Assembly: GCA_045639845.1 (NCBI GenBank)
Contig: JAZUDW010000107.1
Span: 5,080-69,079 of the forward strand
Source of the DNA: Colimorpha sp045639845
Lineage (GTDB): Bacteria; Bacteroidota; Bacteroidia; Bacteroidales; P3
Reading direction: 5' to 3'
DNA: 64,000 nt
Both the position numbers and the translations under genes were made by a program. Below, one piece after another: positions 26,102 through 32,700 of this stretch. Position 1 is the stretch's first letter; each line of letters begins with the position of its first letter. The notes under the pieces were generated by a model, which worked only from the letters and a program-made list of their open reading frames with translations, searched no databases and was not told the origin of the DNA.

Positions 26102-27481
26102 ATGCAAATCTACTGGATCGTAATAGCAGTATTGACAATAGCAAGCATGGTCGCGATTCTTTTGTTAAGAAAGATTCATCAGGAACGGATCTCTGCAGTG
26201 GTCCAAAGGATGCATGCCGAGTCTATGACCGAAAAATCACAATTGGAGACCGAGCGGGCTTTTCTGCTGCAACAGACAGACAGTCTCAATCACCAACTGA
26301 GGATGCAGGCCGACCAACACAAGGAAGAACTGCAACAACGGCTTGCCGACCAGCAGGCCTCTTTCGAAAGCCACCTACAGCAACAACTGATGCTCAAGGA
26401 CCAGACCTACAGCGACGCACTCCGCACACAGCAGGCCCAGTTTCAGGCAACAATAGACAAAGTTTCGGAACAGCTGAAAAATGCGACCCACGAGATGCTC
26501 AAAGAACGCCAAAAGGAGTTTTCAGAAACGAGCAGAGAGAGCATAGACCAAGTGCTGCAGCCCTTGCGCAACAGTCTGACGATGATGCACGAGACCCTAG
26601 AGCGCAACACGCAACAGCATAGCGACCTAAGAGGAGAGCTTCGCACCAGCATAACCCACCTACTGCAACAGACGATGGCAACCAAAGAGAGTGCCGACCA
26701 TCTAGCCCATGTGTTTGACCACGGCAACCAGGCTCAAGGGGTATGGGGCGAGACGATACTCGATGAGTTGCTTTCTTCGCAAGGTCTGAGCGCCAACATA
26801 CACTATCACCTCCAATCCACGCTCTCCCACCCCGATGGTTCCTCGATAGGTGGAACGCGGATTCGCCCCGATGTGGTGCTGCACCTGGACCACCAGCGGG
26901 AGGTAATCATCGATGCCAAAGTGTCGATGACTGACTATGTGGAATACCTCAACGCCACCACGACAGAGCAGCGTGAGCAGCACCTGAAAGCCCATATTGC
27001 CAGTTTGAGGAAACATGTCGAAGAGCTTTCACGCAAAGACTATACAGCGTACATTGCTCCGCCAAAGGTAAGGATGGACTATGTGATCATGTTCGTGCCC
27101 AACAGCGGTGCCCTCTGGACAGTACTCCACGCACAGCCGGACCTATGGCGCAAGGCCATGGAGAAAAACGTATATATTGCCGACGAGCAGTCGCTCTGTG
27201 CGGCACTCCGCATTGTGGAGATGACGTGGAGGCAGATAGCACAGGTACGGAATCATGAGGAGGTGTATCGCATAGCCGAAGAAATGGTGCACCGTGTGGG
27301 GCATTTCGTCGAATGGTACAACAACATAGGCGAAGCCCTCGAAAAAGCCCACCATGCTTACGAGGAGGGACAGAAGAAGCTGTCGGACAACGGACAGAGC
27401 ATCGTCCAGTCGGCCAACAAACTGATTCGTCTAGGTGTGCCCAACAGCAAGAAGCATCCGCTGCCTCCACCCAAAGAATAG
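26102..27481 (+). CDS. rmuC: DNA recombination protein RmuC
   Basis: 459 residues. The N-terminal membrane helix (IVIAVLTIASMVAILLL) leads to a long coiled coil rich in Gln, Glu and Leu (residues about 30-200), then the RmuC nuclease-like domain with GVWGETILDELL, IRPDVVLHL, EVIIDAKVSMTDY and the C-terminal VYIADEQSLCAALRIVEMTWRQ block. RmuC limits inversions at short inverted repeats; here the gene stands next to several hairpin elements, an interesting coincidence but not evidence of a link. No neighbour is co-transcribed. A copy of the MITE-like repeat starts 6 nt after the stop codon. Confidence 0.92.
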   Translation: MQIYWIVIAVLTIASMVAILLLRKIHQERISAVVQRMHAESMTEKSQLETERAFLLQQTDSLNHQLRMQADQHKEELQQRLADQQASFESHLQQQLMLKDQTYSDALRTQQAQFQATIDKVSEQLKNATHEMLKERQKEFSETSRESIDQVLQPLRNSLTMMHETLERNTQQHSDLRGELRTSITHLLQQTMATKESADHLAHVFDHGNQAQGVWGETILDELLSSQGLSANIHYHLQSTLSHPDGSSIGGTRIRPDVVLHLDHQREVIIDAKVSMTDYVEYLNATTTEQREQHLKAHIASLRKHVEELSRKDYTAYIAPPKVRMDYVIMFVPNSGALWTVLHAQPDLWRKAMEKNVYIADEQSLCAALRIVEMTWRQIAQVRNHEEVYRIAEEMVHRVGHFVEWYNNIGEALEKAHHAYEEGQKKLSDNGQSIVQSANKLIRLGVPNSKKHPLPPPKE

Positions 27482-27486
27482 CCATT

Positions 27487-27696
27487 AGTGATGATAAAAA
27501 ATAAATTGGTACGATTTTGCTTTAGATTGTTGAGATATTTTGGAGTTGAGACGAGAGAGCATAGCGGGCTATGAGAAGAAGTCCGGTGGACTTCGATAGT
27601 ATTTCTGTAAGGATTGCGCAGCGGAGCAAGCAAAACGGAGAAAATCGTATCAAGTTGTGACGCCATTGTGTCCCAAGTTATTTTTTCATCATCACT
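27487..27696. mobile_element. MITE-like element, copy 1 (210 bp)
   Basis: Terminal inverted repeats AGTGATGATAAAAAAT and ATTTTTTCATCATCACT-type bound a 210-bp AT-rich element with no open reading frame of note. The first 60 bp (AAATTGGTACGATTTTGC, TTTAGATTGTTGAGATATTT) and the last 45 bp (TGTCCCAAGTTA) match the element at 59167-59349 read in the opposite orientation; the middles differ. No target-site duplication is evident. Confidence 0.75.
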
Positions 27697-27873
27697 TAAT
27701 GGCGATAGCATTGGAATTAATTTGCGATGATAAAAAAAACAAACGGGTGCACTCATGGATTGCCACTTTTTTACCAATACACAGCTAAACAATTATGAAT
27801 AAACAAATTAAGAAATTATAATATACATCCTGTTGAATCGTCGCTTGATATCTTTTTGCGCTAAAAATGCTTT

Positions 27874-27988
27874 GGGTGCTCCATTTCCTATTATATATTT
27901 ATGGAAAAAGATTTATTATTAAAAAAAGATAGTTCTGTTTTAATAATAAATAAATTCATATAACTATTATATAGAAAATGGAGCACCC
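27874..27988. repeat. Nested AT-rich palindrome with GGGTGCTCC arms
   Basis: Outer arms GGGTGCTCCATTT (27874-27886) and AAATGGAGCACCC (27976-27988) are perfect; an inner 13-bp stem TTTATTATTAAAA / TTTTAATAATAAA lies at 27912-27924 and 27938-27950. A second GAGCACCC follows the right arm, making a direct doublet. Confidence 0.75.
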
Positions 27989-28070
27989 TGAGCACCCAAG
28001 TATCCTTGGCTGCATAAATATGATAGGGAAAGTTGAGACGATATTTTGAGTGTTTGTCCTCTGAATTTTG

Positions 28071-28106
28071 CCCCCTGTTATATATATAAATATATATAAC
28101 AGGGGG
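28071..28106. repeat. Perfect 16-bp hairpin
   Basis: CCCCCTGTTATATATA (28071-28086) and TATATATAACAGGGGG (28091-28106) with a 4-nt loop. No gene ends nearby that it could terminate. Confidence 0.75.
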
Positions 28107-28288
28107 TACAAGTCTCGGCGTTTTGTAAAATAATGTCCGTCGCCATCTTCTCGTCAAAAAGGCCCTCTCAAAATATAAGCATTTGTAAATCAACTATAAA
28201 TTTCCCAATACACGCTTGCGTCAAAGAGCAGACAGACAACCGAAGTCTTCTTGTTTATCTTCTATGCCCCCCTCAAAAAAAACGCGTA

Positions 28289-28423
28289 GGGTGTCAAGGG
28301 TGTAACTATATATATATACTTTTCGCGAAAAATTAATTAATTAAAAAGTTTCAACTTTTTTTAATTAATTATTTTTTCACACATATTATATAAGAAAGGT
28401 TACACCCTCTTACACCCTGACAC
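28289..28423. repeat. Nested palindrome with doubled GGGTGT arms
   Basis: Left arm GGGTGTCAAGGGTGTAAC (28289-28306) and right arm GTTACACCCT followed by TTACACCCTGACAC (28399-28423) are inverted copies with a 2-nt offset. The centre is an AT-rich stem of TTAATTAATTAAAAAGTT type (about 28331-28371). Confidence 0.7.
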
Positions 28424-28601
28424 ATATAGACACATATAGACAGATACTCTTGTGTGCCTGAAATGTCGAAAATGAAGAGCTCTGATTTTGAAAAGAAGAG
28501 CTTCTTCTTCGATTCATGCAGAACGCTGCTTAGCACATCGAAGACACTCTTCTTTAAAGAAGAAGAGACTTGCAGACTTCTGGACAGGTAACAAAAATAA
28601 T

Positions 28602-28664
28602 TATGATTTTCCGCATGTAGCTGATTGATTCCACCACACACTCTAGCAATTTATAACACGAATT
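28602..28664 (+). repeat. Dispersed 65-bp repeat, copy C
   Basis: Reads TATGATTTTCCGCATGTAG, TGATTGATTCCACCACACAC, CTCTAGCAATTT, AACACGAATT in the shared order. Closest to copy D at 51142. Confidence 0.7.
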
Positions 28665-28873
28665 GAAAAAGATCCCGAATTGGTAAATTAGTGAATTTTC
28701 TTTTCGGCACTCCACTTGTTTGAGTTGATGAATTAATGCGAAAATCTTTGATGGTGCATACATCATCGGTCTCTAATTCAAAACACAAAAAAAAATGGGA
28801 TAGGTGGAAGGTTGCTCTGGCGGAGGAGTCTTATGATTCTTACTGTTGGGCGAACGCGGTTTAACGACAAAGC

Positions 28874-28922
28874 ATCCTTCTTTGAGGGATGAAAACAAAC
28901 GAAAACATCCCTCATTGAAGGA
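28874..28922. promoter_or_regulatory. Hairpin upstream of the MATE gene
   Basis: ATCCTTCTTTGAGGGATG (28874-28891) pairs with CATCCCTCATTGAAGGAT (28905-28922), 16 of 18 positions. It lies about 70 bp upstream of the MATE -7 box, so an operator, a protein-binding palindrome or a repeat are all possible. Confidence 0.5.
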
Positions 28923-28990
28923 TTTGAAGTATCGTACGGTGAATTGACCGTAAATTTTATTATCCACACAAACCTGCTTGCTTTTTTTCG

Positions 28991-28998
28991 TATCTTTG
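28991..28998 (+). promoter_or_regulatory. Promoter -7 box TATCTTTG of the MATE gene
   Basis: TATCTTTGCA 39 bp upstream of the ATG. It also decides the start codon: in-frame TTG 28944 lies upstream of the promoter and cannot be the start. Confidence 0.7.
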
Positions 28999-29036
28999 CA
29001 CACGAAACTGTTACTAGGGAAAGACCATATACAACT

Positions 29037-30386
29037 ATGAACCACGACAATAGAGACAATATTGACTTCGGCAACGGTGACGTAAAAAGGCTTTTTGGCA
29101 CCATATTCGTACCCACGCTGCTGGGTATGCTGTTCAACATGGCGTTTATACTTACCGACGGCATCTTTGTGGGGCACGGTATCGGTGCCAACGGGTTGGC
29201 ATCGATCAACCTGATAGCCCCAATCATGATGCTGGTGAACGGAGCTGGCGCTATGATGGGCATAGGTGCCAGCGTGGTGGCCGCCATCCACCTAAGCAAA
29301 GAGAACACGAAGGCAGCCCGCATCAACGTCACCCAGGCATTCATAGCTTCGTGCGTGGTAGGCCTCTTGATGGGGCTCGTACTCTATACCTTCCCCAACT
29401 CGGTTCTCCATATATTGGGCGTGAGCAACACGCTTCACGAAAGCACAAAAGAATACTATCTGTGGTTTATTCCTACGTGCTTGCTATTCTTGATAGAGAC
29501 GCTCGGCATGTTTGTGATCCGACTCGATGGGTCGCCGCGCTACGCTATGATGGCCAACATCATACCTGCAGTGGTGAACATAGTCCTCGACTTCACCTTT
29601 ATCTTCCCATGCCACATGGGGCTGCGGGGTGCTGCCTTGGCCACAGATTTCGGCGGCCTCGTAGGTGTGGCGATGGTAGCCTATTACATGCTGTTCAGAG
29701 TGAATACTTTAAAGCTCTACGGTCTCAAATTTAGTAAAACCAGCCTTACACTGAGCTTGCGCAACGTAGGCTACATGGTGAAGGTGGGGTTTTCGGGCCT
29801 GGTGGGCGAAGTGGCCGTGAGCATCATGATGCTTATGGGCAACATCATGTTTGCACACGCCGTAGGAGACCAGGGGGTGGCGGCATGGAGCGTGGCCTGC
29901 TACATATTCCCGCTTATATATATGGTGTATCTGGCCATCTCGCAGTCGGCACAGCCTATCATCAGTTTCAACTACGGCATCGGTCAACAAGAACGTGTGA
30001 CGAAGACGTTTCGTCACAGCCTGGTGATTGCTTTTGCAAGCGGACTGCTTTTCACAATATTCATGGTGTCGGCACCCAGGGTGGTGATCGGCGCCTTTCT
30101 GGACTACAGCGCCGAGGCTTTCCCGATAGCCGTCCACGGCATCAGTCTCTTTGCTCTGGGCTTTGTGTTTACGGGTATCAACATCGGCTGCATCGGCTAC
30201 CTGCAGAGCGTGGAGCGATCCAATAGTGCCACCTTGTTTATGATTATTCGAGGCATAGTACTGCCTGTGCTGCTCTTCGTGGCACTGCCAAACATCTGGG
30301 GCGTTGACGGGCTGTGGCTATCGATACCGATTGCAGAAGTGATCACCATGATAGTTATTGCCTCATTATTATTGTTGAATCGTTGA
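29037..30386 (+). CDS. MATE family efflux transporter
   Basis: 449 residues with about 12 membrane helices and the two-fold MATE repeat. Characteristic segments are the first helix LFGTIFVPTLLGMLFNMAFILTDG and AWSVACYIFPLIYMVYLAISQSAQPIISFNYG in the second half. MATE transporters of this subfamily export cationic compounds with Na+ or H+. The start at 29037 is chosen because the -7 box at 28991 lies just before it. The last four sense codons and stop (LLNR and TGA) lie inside a 27-bp dispersed repeat (30371-30397) that recurs exactly at 58419-58445, so the C-terminus may have been replaced by repeat DNA. Substrate unknown. Confidence 0.93.
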   Translation: MNHDNRDNIDFGNGDVKRLFGTIFVPTLLGMLFNMAFILTDGIFVGHGIGANGLASINLIAPIMMLVNGAGAMMGIGASVVAAIHLSKENTKAARINVTQAFIASCVVGLLMGLVLYTFPNSVLHILGVSNTLHESTKEYYLWFIPTCLLFLIETLGMFVIRLDGSPRYAMMANIIPAVVNIVLDFTFIFPCHMGLRGAALATDFGGLVGVAMVAYYMLFRVNTLKLYGLKFSKTSLTLSLRNVGYMVKVGFSGLVGEVAVSIMMLMGNIMFAHAVGDQGVAAWSVACYIFPLIYMVYLAISQSAQPIISFNYGIGQQERVTKTFRHSLVIAFASGLLFTIFMVSAPRVVIGAFLDYSAEAFPIAVHGISLFALGFVFTGINIGCIGYLQSVERSNSATLFMIIRGIVLPVLLFVALPNIWGVDGLWLSIPIAEVITMIVIASLLLLNR

Positions 30387-30397
30387 TTTGTTGATTT
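30371..30397 (+). repeat. 27-bp dispersed repeat, copy 1
   Basis: Reads ATTGTTGAATCGTTGATT and then TGTTGATTT. Identical to 58419-58445. The MATE stop codon lies inside it. Confidence 0.75.
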
Positions 30398-30410
30398 GAA
30401 TAAAGTGATG

Positions 30411-30468
30411 AGTGATCAGTGAACAGACGTTACCACCAGCAGACTCATTTGTCGGATCACTGATCACT
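30411..30468. repeat. AGTGATCAGTGA inverted-repeat block 1
   Basis: AGTGATCAGTGA (30411-30422) and TCACTGATCACT (30457-30468). The right arm extends to 30446-30469 as half of a 24-bp inverted repeat with block 2 beyond the fusion gene. Further copies of the 12-mer lie in 31795-31890, at 43902-43913 and at 59426-59437. Confidence 0.75.
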
Positions 30469-30519
30469 TAAAGCAAACATTCGTCCGATCACTGATCTCT
30501 AATAAAAAAAGATCCATCC

Positions 30520-31773
30520 ATGATGCGCAAAGAGTTATACGAAAGAATATACCAATCGGTGATGATGATACCCCGCGGGCGTGTTGCCACCTACGGCGAT
30601 ATTGCCTGGCTCAGCGGCAACGCCCATATGGCCAGGCTGGTAGGCAACGCGCTGCACGCAAACCCTTATCCCGGACAGGTTCCCTGCCACCGCGTGGTCA
30701 ACAGCCAAGGTCGCCTGGCCGACGCTTTCGCCTTTGGCGGCAGCAATCGACAACGAGAGATGCTCTTGGAGGAGGGGGTGACCTTCGTAGGCGACAAGGT
30801 GGATATGGCGCACTGCCGCTGGAACGTGAGAGCCAACGACTATCAACCTGCCACCTTGGTTCCACCCTTGCTACACAAAGGCGACAAAGTAGCTTTGGCG
30901 GCCACCGCCCGCAAGGTATCACCTTCAGAGATGGAAGCTGCCATACAGATGATACGCTCTTGGGGACTGGATGTGGTGGTACCCGAGGGTCTCTACAACG
31001 AGCAAAATCAGCTGGCCGGCACCGACGAGCATCGTGCCCGCCTGTTTCAAAGTCTGCTCGACGACACCTCGATTCGTGCCATCTTCTGTGCCCGCGGTGG
31101 CTATGGCACCGTTCGTATGGCCGACGCGCTGAATTGGGACACATTTAAGCTCCATCCCAAGTGGATAGTGGGGTACAGCGATGTTACTGTGTTGCACTCG
31201 CTGATACATCAGCAACTCCACACGGCGACGCTTCACGCTATCATGCCTATCAACATCCATAAGACGATGATCAAAGAACCCTCGCCTGCCACCGGCTCGC
31301 TACATCGCTACCTCTTCGACGGCATGATAGACTACCCTCACCTTAACCTTCCCTCGCCTCATTTCCGCAGCGGACAAGCCCGCGGCATAGTGGTGGGTGG
31401 CAACCTGTCCATGCTCTACAGCCAGCTGGCTTCATCGTCGGATATCGACACTGCCGACAAGATACTCTTTATCGAAGACCTCGACGAATATCTATACCAT
31501 ATAGACCGTATGATGATGGCACTACTTCGCAGCGGCAAACTGACGAATCTCCGTGGCCTGATTGTGGGTGCCATGAGTTCAATGCACGACAACACCATCC
31601 CTTTTGGCGAGTCTGCCGAAGAGATAATCATGCGCATCGTGGCTCCTTTCAACTACCCTGTGGCCACCCGAGTTCAGATAGGCCACATAGAAGAGCAAAA
31701 TCTGGCCTTGCCTTTGGGCATAGAGATGGAACTAACCGTAGATGATCAAGGAAACGCTTGTTTACATTGTTGA
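30520..31773 (+). CDS. Fusion of MGMT-type DNA methyltransferase domain and S66 LD-carboxypeptidase
   Basis: 417 residues in one uninterrupted frame. Residues about 1-100 are an O6-alkylguanine-DNA methyltransferase-like domain: RIYQSVMMIPRGRVATYGDIAW and the active-site motif PCHRVV with Cys56, but the N-terminal accessory domain of Ada/MGMT is missing. From about residue 115 on it is an LD-carboxypeptidase of family S66: CARGGYGTVR, the nucleophile Ser220 in GYSDVT, Glu319 in LFIEDLDE and His389 in GHIEEQNLALPLG, so the catalytic triad is complete. S66 enzymes cut the terminal D-Ala from muropeptide tetrapeptides during recycling. No Met lies at the junction, so independent translation of the second domain is unlikely. 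A biological link between DNA repair and cell-wall recycling is not obvious. The gene lies between 24-bp inverted repeats. Confidence 0.9.
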   Translation: MMRKELYERIYQSVMMIPRGRVATYGDIAWLSGNAHMARLVGNALHANPYPGQVPCHRVVNSQGRLADAFAFGGSNRQREMLLEEGVTFVGDKVDMAHCRWNVRANDYQPATLVPPLLHKGDKVALAATARKVSPSEMEAAIQMIRSWGLDVVVPEGLYNEQNQLAGTDEHRARLFQSLLDDTSIRAIFCARGGYGTVRMADALNWDTFKLHPKWIVGYSDVTVLHSLIHQQLHTATLHAIMPINIHKTMIKEPSPATGSLHRYLFDGMIDYPHLNLPSPHFRSGQARGIVVGGNLSMLYSQLASSSDIDTADKILFIEDLDEYLYHIDRMMMALLRSGKLTNLRGLIVGAMSSMHDNTIPFGESAEEIIMRIVAPFNYPVATRVQIGHIEEQNLALPLGIEMELTVDDQGNACLHC

Positions 31774-32077
31774 ACTAAAGATTTATTTATATGAAGTGAT
31801 CAGTGATCCGACAAATGTATTTTTAGTGATCAGTGATCGGTAATCTGACAAATGTGTTTGCTGTGTGGTATTGTCTGTTCACTGATCACTAAATAATCAC
31901 TCTTCACTAATCACTACCTCATCACAAATCGACTGAACTATGGTCAGCAACTGAAGTGGAGCTTACAAACAGGTCAACACATCAACAACAATTGAATTAT
32001 TTATATGATGTATCAAGGGAAACGCCGTTACCCCCATCGACCCATCGATATACCCAGGAATCAAATGAATAGTTGTA
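31774..32077. other. Convergent spacer without genes
   Basis: Between the fusion gene and the NusG-like gene. Apart from repeat block 2 it is AT-rich and I see no coding sequence or RNA gene. Confidence 0.6.
31794..31890. repeat. AGTGATCAGTGA inverted-repeat block 2
   Basis: AGTGATCAGTGA at 31795-31806 and 31825-31836 and TCACTGATCACT at 31879-31890. Its left part (31794-31817) is the perfect reverse complement of 30446-30469 on the other side of the fusion gene. Confidence 0.8.
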
Positions 32078-32635
32078 TCAATAGCTGTCGGGTTCGGCAT
32101 CCATATCGGACGGTTTAAGTTCAGAGCGGGATATACGGGTGACAAACGACTTGCCCACAGCCTCTATTGTAATACTAAAATTGCCATCTTTGCAAGCTTT
32201 GACTAGCCGTCCCGTCATGCCTTTGAACTCACCGGAAAGAATGGTAGCAGCGGCACCTTTCACTAGTTTGGAGGATTCATGAAGGTAGAACTTTCGGTGG
32301 GTGGCTTCAAAGGAGCGTATGGCATTCATCTCATCGTCGGACACTTCAGCAAGCTCACGGAAACCTGTCTCGAAATTGGGTTTGGACAATAGTTTGATCA
32401 CTCCTTTGGTTGTACGAGCATCGTAGATACGATACTGATTGATCTTAAGGAAAAGATAGCAGGGGAACATAGGTTCGTCTTCCACCTCAGAGGTATATCT
32501 GCCCCCTTCGAAACGCTTGATGAGAGGCAGGTAGCATTCGATAGGAGGCTGGTGCTGTGCATAACGCTGCTGCACCCTCTTCTCGTCGCCCGGGTAGGTA
32601 AAAGCCACTACCCAATGTTGTTCGTTTCCTTTCAT
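32078..32635 (-). CDS. NusG-like (UpxY-type) transcription antiterminator
   Basis: 185 residues. The N-terminal NGN domain starts QHWVVAFTYPGDEKRVQQRY and has ECYLPLIKRFEG, EPMFPCYLFLKI; a short C-terminal KOW-like part contains ATILSGEFKGMTGRLV. These are NusG paralogues of the UpxY/RfaH kind, which bind RNA polymerase and let it read through terminators in long operons, in Bacteroides usually at the head of capsule loci. Here it lies 65 bp downstream of the 7.3-kb sprA gene, at the end of that transcript, with no capsule locus in sight. An autoregulatory or trans role is possible. Confidence 0.85.
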   Translation of the reverse strand: MKGNEQHWVVAFTYPGDEKRVQQRYAQHQPPIECYLPLIKRFEGGRYTSEVEDEPMFPCYLFLKINQYRIYDARTTKGVIKLLSKPNFETGFRELAEVSDDEMNAIRSFEATHRKFYLHESSKLVKGAAATILSGEFKGMTGRLVKACKDGNFSITIEAVGKSFVTRISRSELKPSDMDAEPDSY

Positions 32636-32700
32636 AATGAGTGGTTATCGGTTGGTATATCGGTGATGGAATCTTATTATGCTACAACGGCATACCGCTG

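Larger units (their letters stand above)
27482..29036. other. 1.5-kb gene-free spacer packed with repeats and hairpins
   Basis: Between rmuC and the MATE gene there is no convincing coding sequence. The spacer holds the MITE-like copy 1, three large hairpins (27874-27988, 28071-28106, 28289-28423), copy C of the dispersed 65-bp repeat, another hairpin at 28874-28922 and the MATE promoter. All are annotated separately. Confidence 0.7.

Noticed and set aside
28773..29344. Two minus-strand frames across the MATE promoter and start
   Set aside because: Antisense to a well-supported transporter start; low-complexity content.
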